Shown one piece after another: positions 41,499 to 52,885 of a DNA stretch of 64,000 nucleotides. Numbering within the stretch: the stretch's first letter is position 1; every line of letters starts with the position of its first letter. Position numbers and translations under genes: made by a program. Origin of the DNA: Platycnemis pennipes (Eukaryota > Arthropoda > Insecta > Odonata > Platycnemididae); the NCBI GenBank assembly GCA_933228895.1, contig OW121854.1:94354609-94418608 (forward strand), in the 5' to 3' direction. Below the pieces are notes generated by a model, which saw only the letters and a list, made by a program, of their open reading frames with translations, had not been told where the DNA came from and searched no databases.

Positions 41499-43522
41499 GT
41501 GATTAACTTGGTCAAAGCCCGCATTACCGAAGCAAAGAGTCAATACTACACCCTAAAACTCACTCAAGTCGTGGACCAAAAGACTGCCTGGCGTGAACTC
41601 AGGAACCTAGGACTGATACGCAAGCAGTCAAATACACTCCCGAGTCAAATTTCCATCGATGAAATAAATCAATATTTCATTTCCTTGTCAGATGATACTA
41701 CTAGCTCTCCTTCAGATGATTTAACTTCAGAGTATCTCCACGTCCCTTTCGATTCAAATAATTTCTATTTTCATCACATTACATGGGAGGTTGCTTTGAA
41801 GTACTTAAAGCAGACTAAATCTAACTCTCCAGGTAATGATCAAATTTCAATACTGTTTGTCCATAAAGCCACTGAAGTCCTGCTTCCATGTATCCTTGAG
41901 ATTTTTAATTATTCTTTGTCACATGGTCAATTTCCAGTTGCATGGAAAAAAGGAATTATTATTCCCCTTCAAAAGGTAAAGAAACCTGTTACTTCTTCTG
42001 ACTTCAGACCTATTTCTATTCTCAGTGCTCTATCGAAAGTATTGGAAAGGATTGTTCACTCTCAACTTACTGATTTCCTTATATCATCTGGTAAACTTGA
42101 TCCTTTCCAATCGGGTTTCCGTAAGGGATTCAGTACCCAGACTGCCCTTATTAAGGTTACAAATGATATTCGTCTAGCCACTGATAAAAAATTGGTAACA
42201 ATAATGGTTTTATTCGATTTTAGTAAGGCCTTTAATCGTGTCAATCATACATTACTCTTACGCAAACTGAAATCCCTGAATCTTTCCAGCTCCGCCTTAA
42301 ATTGGTTTAATTCATATTTGACCGGGAGAACTCAAGCTGTAAAGGGCCCCGGAGACGAGTTATCCTCTTGGCTTCCGGTCTCATGCGGTGTCCCACAAGG
42401 CTCTGTCCTCGGACCTCTTCTGTTTACATTGTACACCCTTGACTTGCCAAAAAGTATTAAATATTCTAAGTATATGCTTTATGCGGATGACTTACAAATT
42501 TACATTCATTCCCCTCTTGATGAACTCCCACATTACATCGATGAAATTAACTGTGATATTTGTTCTATCGGCGAGTGGGCCAAAATCAACTGCCTTCAGT
42601 TAAACCCAATCAAAACGCAAGCAATCATTTTTGGTAATATTAGACTTTTAAACAGTATTGTTTATGATCGCCTTCCACCTTTGCGTGTTAGTTCGACTAC
42701 TGTTCAAATCAAAAAGACTGTTCGTTACCTGGGACTTACTCTATCATCAACCTTGTCCTGGGATCAGCATGTTCTTGAAATATGTAATAAAGGTAATAAG
42801 ACTCTCTATTTACTCAAGTTGCATAAGAAAAATCTTCCTTTTTCTACCAGAGTTATGCTTGTAACTTCACTTATATTTCCAATTATGGATTACTGTATAT
42901 TAGTCTATAGTGATTTAACAAATACTCTAAATATGCATCTTCAGCGATTACTTAACAGTTGTATTAGATTTATATTCGACCTACGCAGAGATGATCATGT
43001 ATCTAAGTACGCAGCTGAGCTGAATTGGCTACCACTTGATTCCCGAAGGAAATACTTGATGGGGTCTTTCCTCTTCTCCCTCTTCCGCAATCGAAATCCT
43101 GAGTACCTACTTAACCTCTTCACTCCTAGGTCATGTGTTTCTCAAAGAATAACTCGCACCGACCTTAGCCTTTTTCACATTCCATATGCTCGTACCAACC
43201 TCTACCTTAATTCCTTCCTTATAACGGCTTCCAGATTTTGGAACTCGCTGCCCCTCCACATTAAATCCTCCTCCTCCCTCCAATCCTTCAAAATGAAATT
43301 GTATTTCTATTTAAATAATCGACATTAAATTGTGTCAATTTCGTTCATTAATATATTTTGGCGTTTAACTGGTCTAATTTCTGTATTTATTATGTTAATT
43401 ATGTATGTGTAATTCTGAATTGTGTTTATTTGAGCAGAATGTGCATTTTTGTTATAATGTATTTGCTCTTATGGGTTACCCCAGAGCATTAATAAATATT
43501 TCATTCATTCATTCATTCATTA
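41499..43522 (+). pseudogene. LINE-C (Jockey/CR1-like), 5'-truncated, 609-codon open RT frame
   Basis: The frame 41499-43328 runs 609 codons without a stop. It begins behind a TAG at 41496, so the true N-terminus with the endonuclease is lost. RT motifs in order: FPVAWKKGIIIPLQK, SDFRPISILSALSKVLERIV, FQSGFRKGFSTQTAL, motif A FDFSKAFNRVNHTLLL with Asp240, GVPQGSVLGPLLFTLY, and YADD at 328-331. Then come the post-palm region (IKKTVRYLGLTLSSTLSWDQ), HLQRLLNSCIRFIFDLR and ASRFWNSLPLHIKSSSSLQS near the end. Catalytic residues look intact. The 3' UTR ends ATTAATAAATATTTC and an ATTC repeat tail (43500-43520). It cannot retrotranspose alone because endonuclease and ORF1 are missing, but it is a recent copy compared with LINE-A. 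Confidence 0.9.
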
Positions 43523-44139
43523 AAATATTAGAGTAGTAATATTAAAATAGTAAAAGATATCATCAGTTACGGAAAGAATGGAATTAACTGCATACAAGAA
43601 TTGTGGGTTGTAGAATATCTGCATCGCAAATAGAACGGACACAATGTTTATGGGGATAGGAGAGCATTGTTGAGAATGCTGCTGATTGCATGTATCTTAG
43701 GCGAGAGCTTGTGAGGGATTAAGAAAAATAAGCATAGAGAGATTTGAAAGCCGAAATAAGGGCACATATTACGTGCGGTACGAATTACGCATGAAGAAAA
43801 AGGAAGCAGCAAACGGAAGCAATATCGGTGAACAAAAGAATACGCTACCCCACCTCATTGACGAAAATATAGTGGGCACCAGGATGAGGCAAAATTGTGA
43901 CCACACGAGATTTGATGCGAAATTTTTAAAATGAGAGGGAAAAGATGACAGTTAAGTCAAGGGAGGAATAAATGCGTCAGGAAACGGGAAGTGGAAATTT
44001 TTTTCTGCCGTAGGTACTTGAAAAAATATCTTACCCCTAATGGGAATAACGCCAAGGATACATTCATATAAGAGAAAATACATTGCATATTTGGACTTTC
44101 AAACTTCCTCTTATTCTTCAAATATTTACATATATTTCT
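43523..44139. other. Anonymous stretch
   Basis: No gene or repeat recognised. Confidence 0.4.
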
Positions 44140-44325
44140 ATGCAGTGCCCTGTGAACCACCGCGATGGTGTGTGGCAGGGGGTGAAAGATAACCATACAC
44201 GCTTACTCACGCGCAACTATGTGGTACAATGCTACCACTTCATGGAATGATGATAGATATAAGGGTCATGTGCAATTAGATGGTTAGTAGGTATCTACAA
44301 AGTAATGAAGGGATTACTGGTTAGC
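44140..44325 (-). repeat. LINE-A 3' UTR copy, minus strand
   Basis: CCCTGTGAACCACCGCGATG, GTGTGTGGCAGGGGGTGAAA, AAGGGTCATGTGCAATTAGA, TGGTTAGTAGGTATCTAC. The tail proper is degraded. Confidence 0.7.
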
Positions 44326-44504
44326 AGGGCTTTCTCTAAATATATTTACCTGCATTTCCTTAGCATGCCAGGGTTGGTAATGCTAAAACATGCTTCATGC
44401 AATACTACTATGCTTGTTGTAGTGTTAGTGTTAAAAACGCTAGCATTAAGTTTTACATGCCTCTATGGTAGTAAGCGTCCTCTCTGACTGATATTACATG
44501 CCAG

Positions 44505-44573
44505 TTGATGGATCATCCCTGCCACGTAACCTTGCGGAGGCTTGCGGGATATCATACAGATGTATATTTCCAG
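44505..44573 (+). repeat. LINE-A 3' tail
   Basis: ATCCCTGCCACGTAACCTTG, CGGAGGCTTGCGGGATATC, ACAGATGTATAT. Confidence 0.55.
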
Positions 44574-45738
44574 GCCCGCAAATCTGTGGCCTGGGGACCA
44601 GCAAGGGAGGCGAAAAAGAGTTTTCCTTTGATCTTCAGTTGAGCTTAAAAAAAAAGCTTAGACGGTGCAATGTAACCTAAACAATTGGCGAAATAAATAA
44701 TAAAAGGACAATCCAAATTCTATCACTACCCAGAAAACCAGTCCTAGCATAGATCCGAGCCATATTGTGCAATTTACGATAGAAAAATAGGTCGAAAAAT
44801 GCTTTATGCCGACGTCTATCCTTGAGCTACGAGTAGAAGAACGGGACGTTGACCTGTTCCACAAGGTCATCGCATGGATTCCCACAAGGCAAGCAGGGGA
44901 GGGGTGGAGGGTTAAATCCTCCCCCGACGACAGGGCCAACATCACCGGTCTGACTACGGACCTACCCCAACGCCAACCTCATGGGTAGCTGACTGGGAAT
45001 GAAATGGAGGTATATGGTCAAGCGGTGAGAAAAGGGAGGAAGGACAACACACGCCGAAAGCAAAAATAAAAACGAGTGGAAAACCTGGGGGAAAACCGGA
45101 GGATAAAAGAAAAAAGGGAGGATACGGAGGAGTCAAGAGGGTTTTGGGAAGGCTATATTCAGGGTGCGAGAATGAATAAGAGGCCTCCGGAACGAAAGAG
45201 AACTGGGATAAGGCCAGCGGACGAAAGCCCAGATGGGATCGGTCTTTCCGGGGTGTGTTGGAAAGGGAGGAGAGGAAAGGCATTTTTTTACCGACGGGAA
45301 GGGGGCGGACCCCCGTTGGCATGGCAACCGGGAAAGTGAAGGAATAAAATAAAGATTGGAGATTAAAGAGGTGTGCTTCCATCAGAATCTTCCCACCCTC
45401 CGAGAAGGAAAAGAGTGGGAGCCAGGGACTGGAATAGGCTTTCGCGAGGGTTTTTTTTTTCTTATTCCGGGATTGAACGAAAAGTGGCATCGGGAATGAT
45501 AACGAGAGGGGACGTTAGGAAATGACTGGAAAGGGAGGGATTTCTTCAACGGAGGCAAACGGGATTGCTCCACTTGTCACCGCAAATTCCGGCCCATTTC
45601 TTCACTCTGGCTCTCCCTAGCTATCCCCCACATCGACCGAGCAAATTGATCTTCCGAGGTGAAAACGTTAAGATTAGGGTCTCATTTCTTAACGAACTGG
45701 AGAAAAATAACATACGGAATGAATTGAGGTACAAGGAA
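44574..45738. other. Anonymous, GC-rich stretch
   Basis: About 44800-45570 is GC-rich with overlapping frames on both strands (178-codon minus frame at 44954-45490) and low-complexity protein composition. No motif; no gene supported. Confidence 0.35.
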
Positions 45739-46620
45739 TGGGGGCGTTTACTCGGAACCGAAATCGCAATTTTATACACGAAATCGTTAGATGGAAACGA
45801 AAAACGAATTTTAGTGAAAAAATTAATCTTTTAACCACAACCATTCACTCATAAATCAAAAATTAAAATAAGCAAAAGGTGACGCCCACCGAAAATGCCA
45901 CTGTGATAACATTGACGTCATTTTCCTCCCGTCCTTGACTGCTTTCAGGGGAGGGGGAAGGGAGAGGAGGGGGGTTCTCGGAAGGTCTGCTCGCACAGAT
46001 GCTGTCGAAATCGCTCCCATTGGCCAAGTCAGCTGTGTCCCCACCTTTGCGATAGGGCGAAGTAGCTTCGCGGGCTCAGTTGTGATTGGACGAAGTAGAT
46101 ATACGTCAGAGGTTGCACCACACCCACTTTTCCGAAAGGGTTAAAAACATCAGTTTTGGGGATCGGGTTGGTGTGGTGGCTAGAGTACTGGCCTCCCATC
46201 CCGAGGGCCCGGGTTCGATTCCCGGCAGTGGCGGATTTTTCAGTGGAAAACCGGTCCCCACTTGAGTGTCTAGTGGAGGGCATTTCAAGTTCAGTACTCC
46301 GTCCGTCGGATGGGACGTTAAGCCGTGGTCCCCTTGGCGCCTTTCGTTAAGAGTAGGCTAATGCCGACGCCGGGTTTCTCTCCACCCTTCCTCCGTTCCC
46401 TGAAAATTCCTACCATTACCCAATTATCCACCTATCCTATATGGCGCAAATGACCTCAGCTGTCGGTCGCCTCCCCTAAATAACCAACCAACCAACATCA
46501 GTTTTTCGCCGCTTATAACTCGGGAAATAATTGTCGGATCAGAAAACGGAAAAATACGGGTCCTTTTATTTTACAAACTCTATCAGATTCGGCAATAAAA
46601 AAATATGGTAAACGACCCCA
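45739..46620 (+). mobile_element. MITE X, copy 1, interrupted by SINE-1
   Basis: Starts TGGGGGCGTTTAC and ends GTAAACGACCCCA, inverted ends shared with copies at 58985 and 60075. Without the SINE and its second target copy it is 534 bp, against 535 bp at 58985. Contains CGAAATCGTTAGATGGAAAC, GTGACGCCCACCGAAAA and TCAGGGGAGGGGGAAGGGAG. No transposase. Superfamily not determined because the flanking duplication is unclear. Confidence 0.85.
46146..46505 (+). mobile_element. SINE-1, intact copy with 12-bp target duplication
   Basis: The SINE proper is 46158-46493. The head GGTGTGGTGGCTAGAGTACT (A box) and GGGTTCGATTCCCGG (consensus B box) come from a tRNA. A body follows with CCGTCCGTCGGATGGGACGT, then a CAACCAACCAAC tail. 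AACATCAGTTTT occurs at 46146-46157 and 46494-46505. The uninterrupted site is visible in MITE X copy 2 near 59395. Transcribed by pol III and moved by a LINE, by analogy. Confidence 0.92.
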
Positions 46621-46841
46621 AGTGAATGGGATGGGGAATGCTGCAATTCCTCATAACGAGCACGACCATGCCTGCTAGTACAATAGTTGTGAATATATTT
46701 AATAGTACCTTCATATACAAATGTATCAATAGAAAACCTAGGTAGTTGAGTGTTGGAATAATGACTGTAAGATAATCCTAATCTTCTTAAAACCTGTTTT
46801 GAATTTTTATACTTCGACTAGAATGTAGTTACTAATCCACA

Positions 46842-46868
46842 TGAATTGCCATGAGAAAAAATTCACCT
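46842..46868 (-). repeat. SINE-2 left remnant
   Basis: GAATTGCCATGAGAAAAAAT followed by TCACCT is the end of SINE-2, cut off by element Z. It resumes at 47622. Confidence 0.7.
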
Positions 46869-47621
46869 GGGGGGTTATTTTGTAATCTCACTTTAGTGAG
46901 AATACGTCATACAATGTCACTTTTTCGTAGTTAAACTCCGCCACCCAGGCGGCGTGACCATCTACGGATCTCAAGCGGTGAACTGCTGGTCATTTGCTGG
47001 TCTTTTAGACGATTCATCCGCTCTGATCCGTATCTTTCGACTCTTGATCCGTTTCATTATCTCCGCCTGCCATTAGTTCCCGTCTCATCTACATAAATAA
47101 CGTGGCATGGAGCCACCATCGTTTCCACTTGAAGCTTGAGTTGGAAAAAAAGCAAGAGCGGGAAATATACAATCGATTTTTAATTGTATTTTTGGAATTT
47201 GCACAACGTGAAGAACTTAAACTTTCTTAAATCACGAATTGTATATTATCAACAAATGATTTCTTGAATGAAACCCTATTGAGAAAATGAAAAATGATGA
47301 AACACTATTAACGGAATATGTAGCGAGAAACAAATGCAAATTCCAATATTGGTATAAAGGAAATTATCGGACATGAATTATCTTGACAGGCCATCCGAAT
47401 AATTAAAATGATATGGACAAACAATTTTTCACTCACCTTCACCGTATACCTCTATTTTTGAAGAAAGCGGTCGCCGTTGTCAGGCACTCGTTTATTTATT
47501 CAACGACAGAAGCTTCAACAATTCACGAACCGTTCGTGAGCCGATCATTAAGAGAGCGAAACGGATCTCCCGCTTTCCCGCAAAGAGTCATTAAAAAGGT
47601 GAGATTACAAAATAACCCCCC
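46869..47621. mobile_element. 753-bp DNA element Z with 23-bp perfect TIRs, inserted in SINE-2
   Basis: 46869-46891 (GGGGGGTTATTTTGTAATCT plus CAC) is the exact reverse complement of 47599-47621. SINE-2 sequence lies on both outer sides, in register. No transposase frame. The target duplication, if any, is very short and unresolved. Confidence 0.85.
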
Positions 47622-47757
47622 TGGTCTGGGAATCGTACCACGGACCTTTGGCTTTCCGGACCACTGCGCAGACCACTTCGCTACCCAGGATCCTTAATTC
47701 CCATGGCATTTTTACCGAGGTTCAAGGTATTAGATCTTGAGCCCTCGCGGTCCATCA
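47622..47757 (-). repeat. SINE-2 copy, minus strand
   Basis: Minus strand: GATCCTGGGTAGCGAAGTGG, TCTGCGCAGTGGTCC and GGTACGATTCCC (B-box region) form a tRNA-like head. It continues as the left arm of the large inverted repeat with 47931-48067. Confidence 0.75.
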
Positions 47758-47930
47758 AGGATGGCAACGCAAGGGAGAAAGGGCTTCAAAGAAGCCACGA
47801 CTAATGGTTAACCCCATCCAGAGGTAAAGCCGCGCTAGGCGGTAAATGTAGGATATTTCAAGCCCAAAAACAACAATTTTTTCTCATGGCAATTCATGTG
47901 AATTTCACCGCCGTTCACGCGGCAGGCTGG
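47758..47930. repeat. Loop between inverted SINE-2 copies, with a SINE-2 end
   Basis: Includes TCTCATGGCAATTCATGTGA and CACCGCCGTTCACGCGGCAG (47882-47925), the SINE-2 3' part in plus orientation. The rest is unassigned. Confidence 0.55.
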
Positions 47931-48118
47931 ACCGCGAGGGCTCAAAATCTAGTACCATGAACCTCGGTAAAATTGCCATGGGAATTAGGGATCCTGGGTA
48001 GCGTAGTGGTCTGCGCAGTGGCCCGGAAAGCCAAAGGTCCGTGGTACGAATCCCGGTCCTGGTGAAAATTTTTCTCATGGCAATGCATGTGAATTTCACC
48101 GCCGTTCACGCGGCAGAC
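47931..48118 (+). mobile_element. SINE-2 copy, plus strand
   Basis: GATCCTGGGTAGCGTAGTGG, TCTGCGCAGTGG and GGTACGAATCCCGGT form the tRNA-like head. The end is TTCACCGCCGTTCACGCGGC. Related copies lie at 58884 and 59540. Confidence 0.8.
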
Positions 48119-48145
48119 TTGAAATATTACTCTTAAACCACGATA

Positions 48146-48222
48146 GAAAGTGCATGTTTGGTGGATATTCACCCCCTGCCACACACATTTATGGTGACTT
48201 GCGTGGTATTATAAAGATGTGG
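48146..48222 (+). repeat. LINE-A 3' tail
   Basis: GCATGTTTGGTGGATATTCA, CCCCCTGCCACACACATTTA, GTGACTTGCGTGG, AAAGATGTGG. Confidence 0.7.
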
Positions 48223-48914
48223 TTATCTCTCACTACGGGAATAAAGGCGCCATTGCAAAAGAGAAGAGAGTTTTATTCAAATGGTAGTCTAAACAGTATT
48301 CTGACATGGAAAGATCTTCAGTGGTTCGCCTCTATAAATAAATATGAAAATTTTTAAAGGCGGATGTGACGATTAAACAAGCCACATCTTGATGCCTGGT
48401 AGCCTGATGGAGACAGTGAGGAAAAACTGAATGAAGGAATGGAAAAAGAACGCCTCGATAAAGATATATGTAACAAGTTGTCAAAGATTTGAAAGAGTGG
48501 ATATGCATAAAAATATATAGAGGTTACTTAAAAGGAGAATCGAGTAGAGTGCTGCGCCATATCTTATTGTTAGTATTGTAGATTCTAGATGATGATCAAT
48601 ATCTGAATAGGTAAAAACTAGTAATCCAGACTTTAGAAAAATACTAAATTTAAGTAGAAAACTAACAGTTAGCCTTCTAATAATTTAGTAATACCAGAAT
48701 AAGGCGTTGATGTGCTCCGACTGATAAGTTTATACTGCACCACGTAATTTAATCGCAAACATATTTATATGACTTAAAAAATCAATGCTCGAAGTTAGCT
48801 TTGCACCCGTATCTTTTGGATACCAAGTCGAAGCTTTATAGACCTGGATAATGATTAATTAGGTTGATGGTTGGTCCATATATTATAACCGCTCTGTGTA
48901 GTGTAAATCAACTC
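48223..48914. other. Anonymous AT-rich stretch
   Basis: No gene or repeat recognised. Confidence 0.4.
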
Positions 48915-49017
48915 TAAAGAAAATTACACCACCCATGGTCCAGACAGGATTCAAATCCACGATCTTTGGATTGCCAGGTCGGTAAGTTACCACCTTAGCC
49001 AACCCAGTCGGACTCTT
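48915..49017 (-). mobile_element. tRNA-headed SINE, different head
   Basis: Minus strand: ACTGGGTTGGCTAAGGTGGT (A box region), TGGATTTGAATCCTG (B box). Not the head of SINE-1 or SINE-2. No cloverleaf 3' end, so not a tRNA gene. Confidence 0.6.
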
Positions 49018-49429
49018 GACTTCACATAGCAGCAAAAATCTCCTGTTTCGGGTTCCATTTAAGTTATAATTGCACGATTTTCTGGGTGCATTTGGGAAAG
49101 TCTGTTTTTCGTGAAACCCTAGGTGGCAAAACGAAAAGATACAGGCATACACTAAAAACTGGCCTCGATACTGAGTGAGAAATTTATGCACTAATGGCTT
49201 TACTTACAACTTCTCATTGGTGAACAATACCCTCACCAATCAGAATAAACGTTTGCTGGTAGAATTTCAGGAGAGTTAGATGTATTCGTTGGAGGCATTA
49301 CTCTTTCTACCCATTGGAAAATTGTGTTCAATTTATAGTACTTACCTATATAATAATGAAAATGCCGTTATCTGTTATGTCGAACATTTTCCATTGACTT
49401 GATTCAAAACTAGCTAGTGATTCATTCAG
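49018..49429. other. Anonymous stretch
   Basis: No gene or recognised repeat. It may include the body of the SINE to its left. Confidence 0.35.
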
Positions 49430-49790
49430 ATGCATCTGCATAATACTCTTCAAGCCACCATAAAGGTGTGTGGCAGGGGGTGAATTCACACAAAACATGC
49501 ATTTAATATCATGCATAAAAAAGGATTAGTAGTAATATACCTACTAGTCTATACTTCAAAATTTATAAAAGATAAAAATATCAAAGCATGCATTCTAACT
49601 AAGACATGCTGTTAGTTGTGTTAGCTTAAATACCACCCAGCAACTTCCTATGCATTGATACACTCGTATTTACGCTGTTAGCTCGCATTACAGCTGCACA
49701 TATCCCTAAATGTACGAGGGAAGAAGGACAAGTCGAATATGTCAGTTCGGCAATCAATTTCTATAATTTTGTGATTATGGTCCAGTCAAC
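49430..49790 (-). repeat. LINE-A 3' UTR copy, minus strand
   Basis: Tail CATTCAGATGCATCTGC, hairpin CAAGCCACCATAAAGGTGTG, TGGCAGGGGGTGAATTCACA, then 3' UTR blocks. Near 49720-49790 it reaches the coding end, GGAAGAAGGACAAGTCGAAT and CGGCAATCAATTTCTATAAT, complements of FPR and REIDCR. Confidence 0.75.
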
Positions 49791-52610
49791 CATAATTAGT
49801 TGGAGCGAAAAATATTTTAACGTCATTATTTGAATCAATTTCTTCACTATTGCTTGATTAGAATAACATGTTCATCATGTCTTCCACTTCCTGACGAACA
49901 CCTTAGACAACCATTAAGATAGATAGATTGCGTAAAAGCGATATATGAATAATTTATTTCCGGTACAACATAATGGCTTTGATTTCCAAAGCTAAGATGG
50001 TTTTAAAGAAATATGTAACCTTTTTCGAAGACCCAAACGCGCAGAAACATTTTATGATTCAAACTTCGAGAACGACCTAACAAAATTAAGCAATTTTTAT
50101 TCCAGCTACTTGGAGTTCAAAGCTGATTACCTGAATGAAAAGATCATTTTTAAGGACCATTGAACGTCATAAACTGCGGAAGGCGGTGAGTGAATGCGAT
50201 CCTAGCCTATCACACTGGCCTCGAACGAGAAGTTAAGGAGAACCTGGAACTTCTCGGTAAAAATCATAATAAAATTCATCGAAACTTACGGGAGCGTTTA
50301 AAATGAGAAATGCTTCCCCGTTCACTCGAGGGATCAGGGAACATGGAAAAGCTTTTATGAGCACGTGAAAAGTTCGGAGAATTATTGAAAAATCGAGGTC
50401 ACCCATATTACGGAAATGCACCGCGGAAGTAATTTACTTCTTCGCAAAGCCAAACTTAACCGTGGAGTAAAGTTTAAGAAATGAGGAAGGGTTGAATGCT
50501 GCAATCTTACGGTGCATTGCAATGGCTACAATGTTTTCAATTACTTACGGAAGAGGTATTTACTCTGGCGTAACATATCCAAATATGAAAAATTCATATT
50601 AGTTGACGAAAAAAGTTTCAAGAGTTTTATTCATGCTATTTGAATCAAATTGGTTTCACCGTATTCAAGAAACTAATATTTTAAAGTATTGCATCACTAT
50701 GGGATGAACCACAAACGTAGCGCTGATATTGATATGAGAATCATAACAATAAGAATGCAAGTTAACAGCAATATCTAAGGCCCACGAGAAATATTATTAA
50801 AATATCCTAAATTTACTCTCAGTAGCATTTTTCTTAAAGGCAATCGAGATAGTCTTCAGTCAATAGTGGCACAATAGAGGTGAATGTAAAGGAAATATTT
50901 TTTTCGGCCCAAACAGATAGGAAAAAACGAGACAAAAGAGAGTAAAATTTATTTCACTACACTTCACTCACCCTCAAATGAACAGCGATTCATTGAAGCG
51001 ACGATTCAAAAAATTTATTACACATGGATAGGTCACCAATATTTCTTATTATCAACTACCATTAAGGGGATTTTAATTTAAAATCGGCTATTTATAGCGA
51101 GAGAAAGTAACAAAATATTATGGGAAAATAATTTTCCAAATGAATTCATTTCCGAATAAATTCACTTCAGCCAAGCGATAAAAAAGTAAATTATTAGCAT
51201 TTATAGAGTGATGAATGCTGTATTCAACGTAGGCGACGCGACTGGTACAAATGTGACTCATTAGTGACTGCGACATGAGACGTGTATTTTGAATTTCATC
51301 GTCAAAATGCCGTCGTGATTGGTGATGCTGTTACTCAATCACTGCGACGATGTGTTGCTCAAGGCAATAAATCGGGACGATGACATGATGGCATCTCGTT
51401 ACGTCATGTATCTCATTAGGAGACTATTTGCAGCGGAAGCCAATGTACACACTTATTAACTCACACTGGCTTAATTCGGCAAGGGTTCCTACAAAAGAAC
51501 AACATATAGCCGTCTTTCTGGTCCGCCCCACTAATTTAATGGAGATTGCGTTGTTGAATGGATTAATATAAGGATAATAGAATGTTATGGAAAATAATTG
51601 AAAGCATAAAACAAGGCTTGGAAATAATTTATTAGGGAAAGTGATATAACCACCCTAATAACCTTCTAAATAAATACTGTCAAGATGACTTTCCGTAAGA
51701 TATTGTTATGTCCCAAAATGACCCTGAAAATTAGGTAATCAGGTTTTTCAACTTCTGATGCCAGTCAAAATTAACGCTGGTTAAGTAAGTAATGGAGAAA
51801 AATTGACACTACAAAACTTAATAAATCAATAACTTCAGCTGGTAATCCGACCTATAATTAATTATCTGCAAAACATCATAAAACAGTAAAATGGTGAAAC
51901 AGAATACATTCTGAAGTATTGGTGTGAAATATATCGAACAAAATGCCACTGGTCAAAATGGTATAACTACCGTGCAAGCAGAATAAATTACATCAGCATG
52001 AAGTTTCAGCTAGGTGAAAATAGTTTTCAGGCTTTTTTTGTCATGATCATTTTCTCTATTCAAATGAAAGAAATAATCTTACAAAAGAGAATAGGCAACA
52101 ACAAATTATATTTTTGATATTCATTATAAGTACTAAATTATGTATCCCATCTTTAATAAAGCACTTATTTTTTAAAGCCCAGGCTTATTTTTTTAGGGAA
52201 GAGAGTGCATGTAAACTAGTACATTTTTCCAAATTAGAGTCTAGTATTGATGCCGGCGGGGATTGAATATTAATACACAATCGATTTAAATTACAAGCTC
52301 GCGGAAGGTAAAGTAGAGCTGAAAAATAAACGCCTAGTTTCTGTGCACTGAAAATCTAATAAAAATATAGTTAAATGCTGGAATTGTGGTATCCAATCAA
52401 CAAGATTCAGTTGAAGAAACACTGGAAGCAGTCATCACGTTGTTCATCACTTTCATTGAGACTGGAGGCTAGGGAAAAGTGAGTAGAAGAATAGCAAAGG
52501 ATGGCTTCACCCCAGGACTAATGTTTTCAAAGGGAATTAGTCCTAGGGTCTGATCCTAGCCGGTCACCCGATCTGATCCTAGCCGTCTTCACATCCCTGA
52601 AATCCGTAAA
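49791..52610. other. Anonymous AT-rich stretch
   Basis: No gene. Near 52510-52595 there is a small inverted pair (AGGACTAAT/ATTAGTCCT) and a direct repeat of CTGATCCTAGCCG. Nothing else recognised. Confidence 0.4.
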
Positions 52611-52885
52611 AACCTTTTATTTCACTCCCATTTCACTGCCTCAAAGTTTTGGAACTCGTTACCCATTCAAATAAAATCCTCCTCATCGATCCAATCCCTT
52701 ACAGATGAACTTTATTCTTACTCAGAAACTCAACAATAATTTGGAAGTAATTTGACCAATGTCACCTAAATTTGGAGTTTAATTTCTTTAAAACTATTTA
52801 CTTAGTTTTTGAATGAAAATTATTCAGGTAAAATGCATAATTCGTGAAGAGTACATCTCCTCTCATGGGTTATTTCAGAGCGTTA
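52611..52885 (+). pseudogene. LINE-C 3' fragment, decayed
   Basis: TTTTGGAACTCGTTACCCAT and AAATCCTCCTCATCGATCCA encode the decayed FWNSLPLHIKSSSS region of LINE-C (43235-43290). Its 3' UTR end follows (CTCATGGGTTATTTCAGAGC, TTATTAATATGG). The ATTC tail is lost. Much older than the copy at 41499. Confidence 0.75.

Noticed and set aside
44954..45490. 178-codon minus-strand frame
   Set aside because: Low-complexity Ser/Pro/Phe composition complementary to purine-rich DNA; no motif, overlapping frames on the other strand.
46158..46235. Functional tRNA gene
   Set aside because: Has A and B boxes but continues into a SINE body with target duplications and a CAAC tail; no proper acceptor stem.
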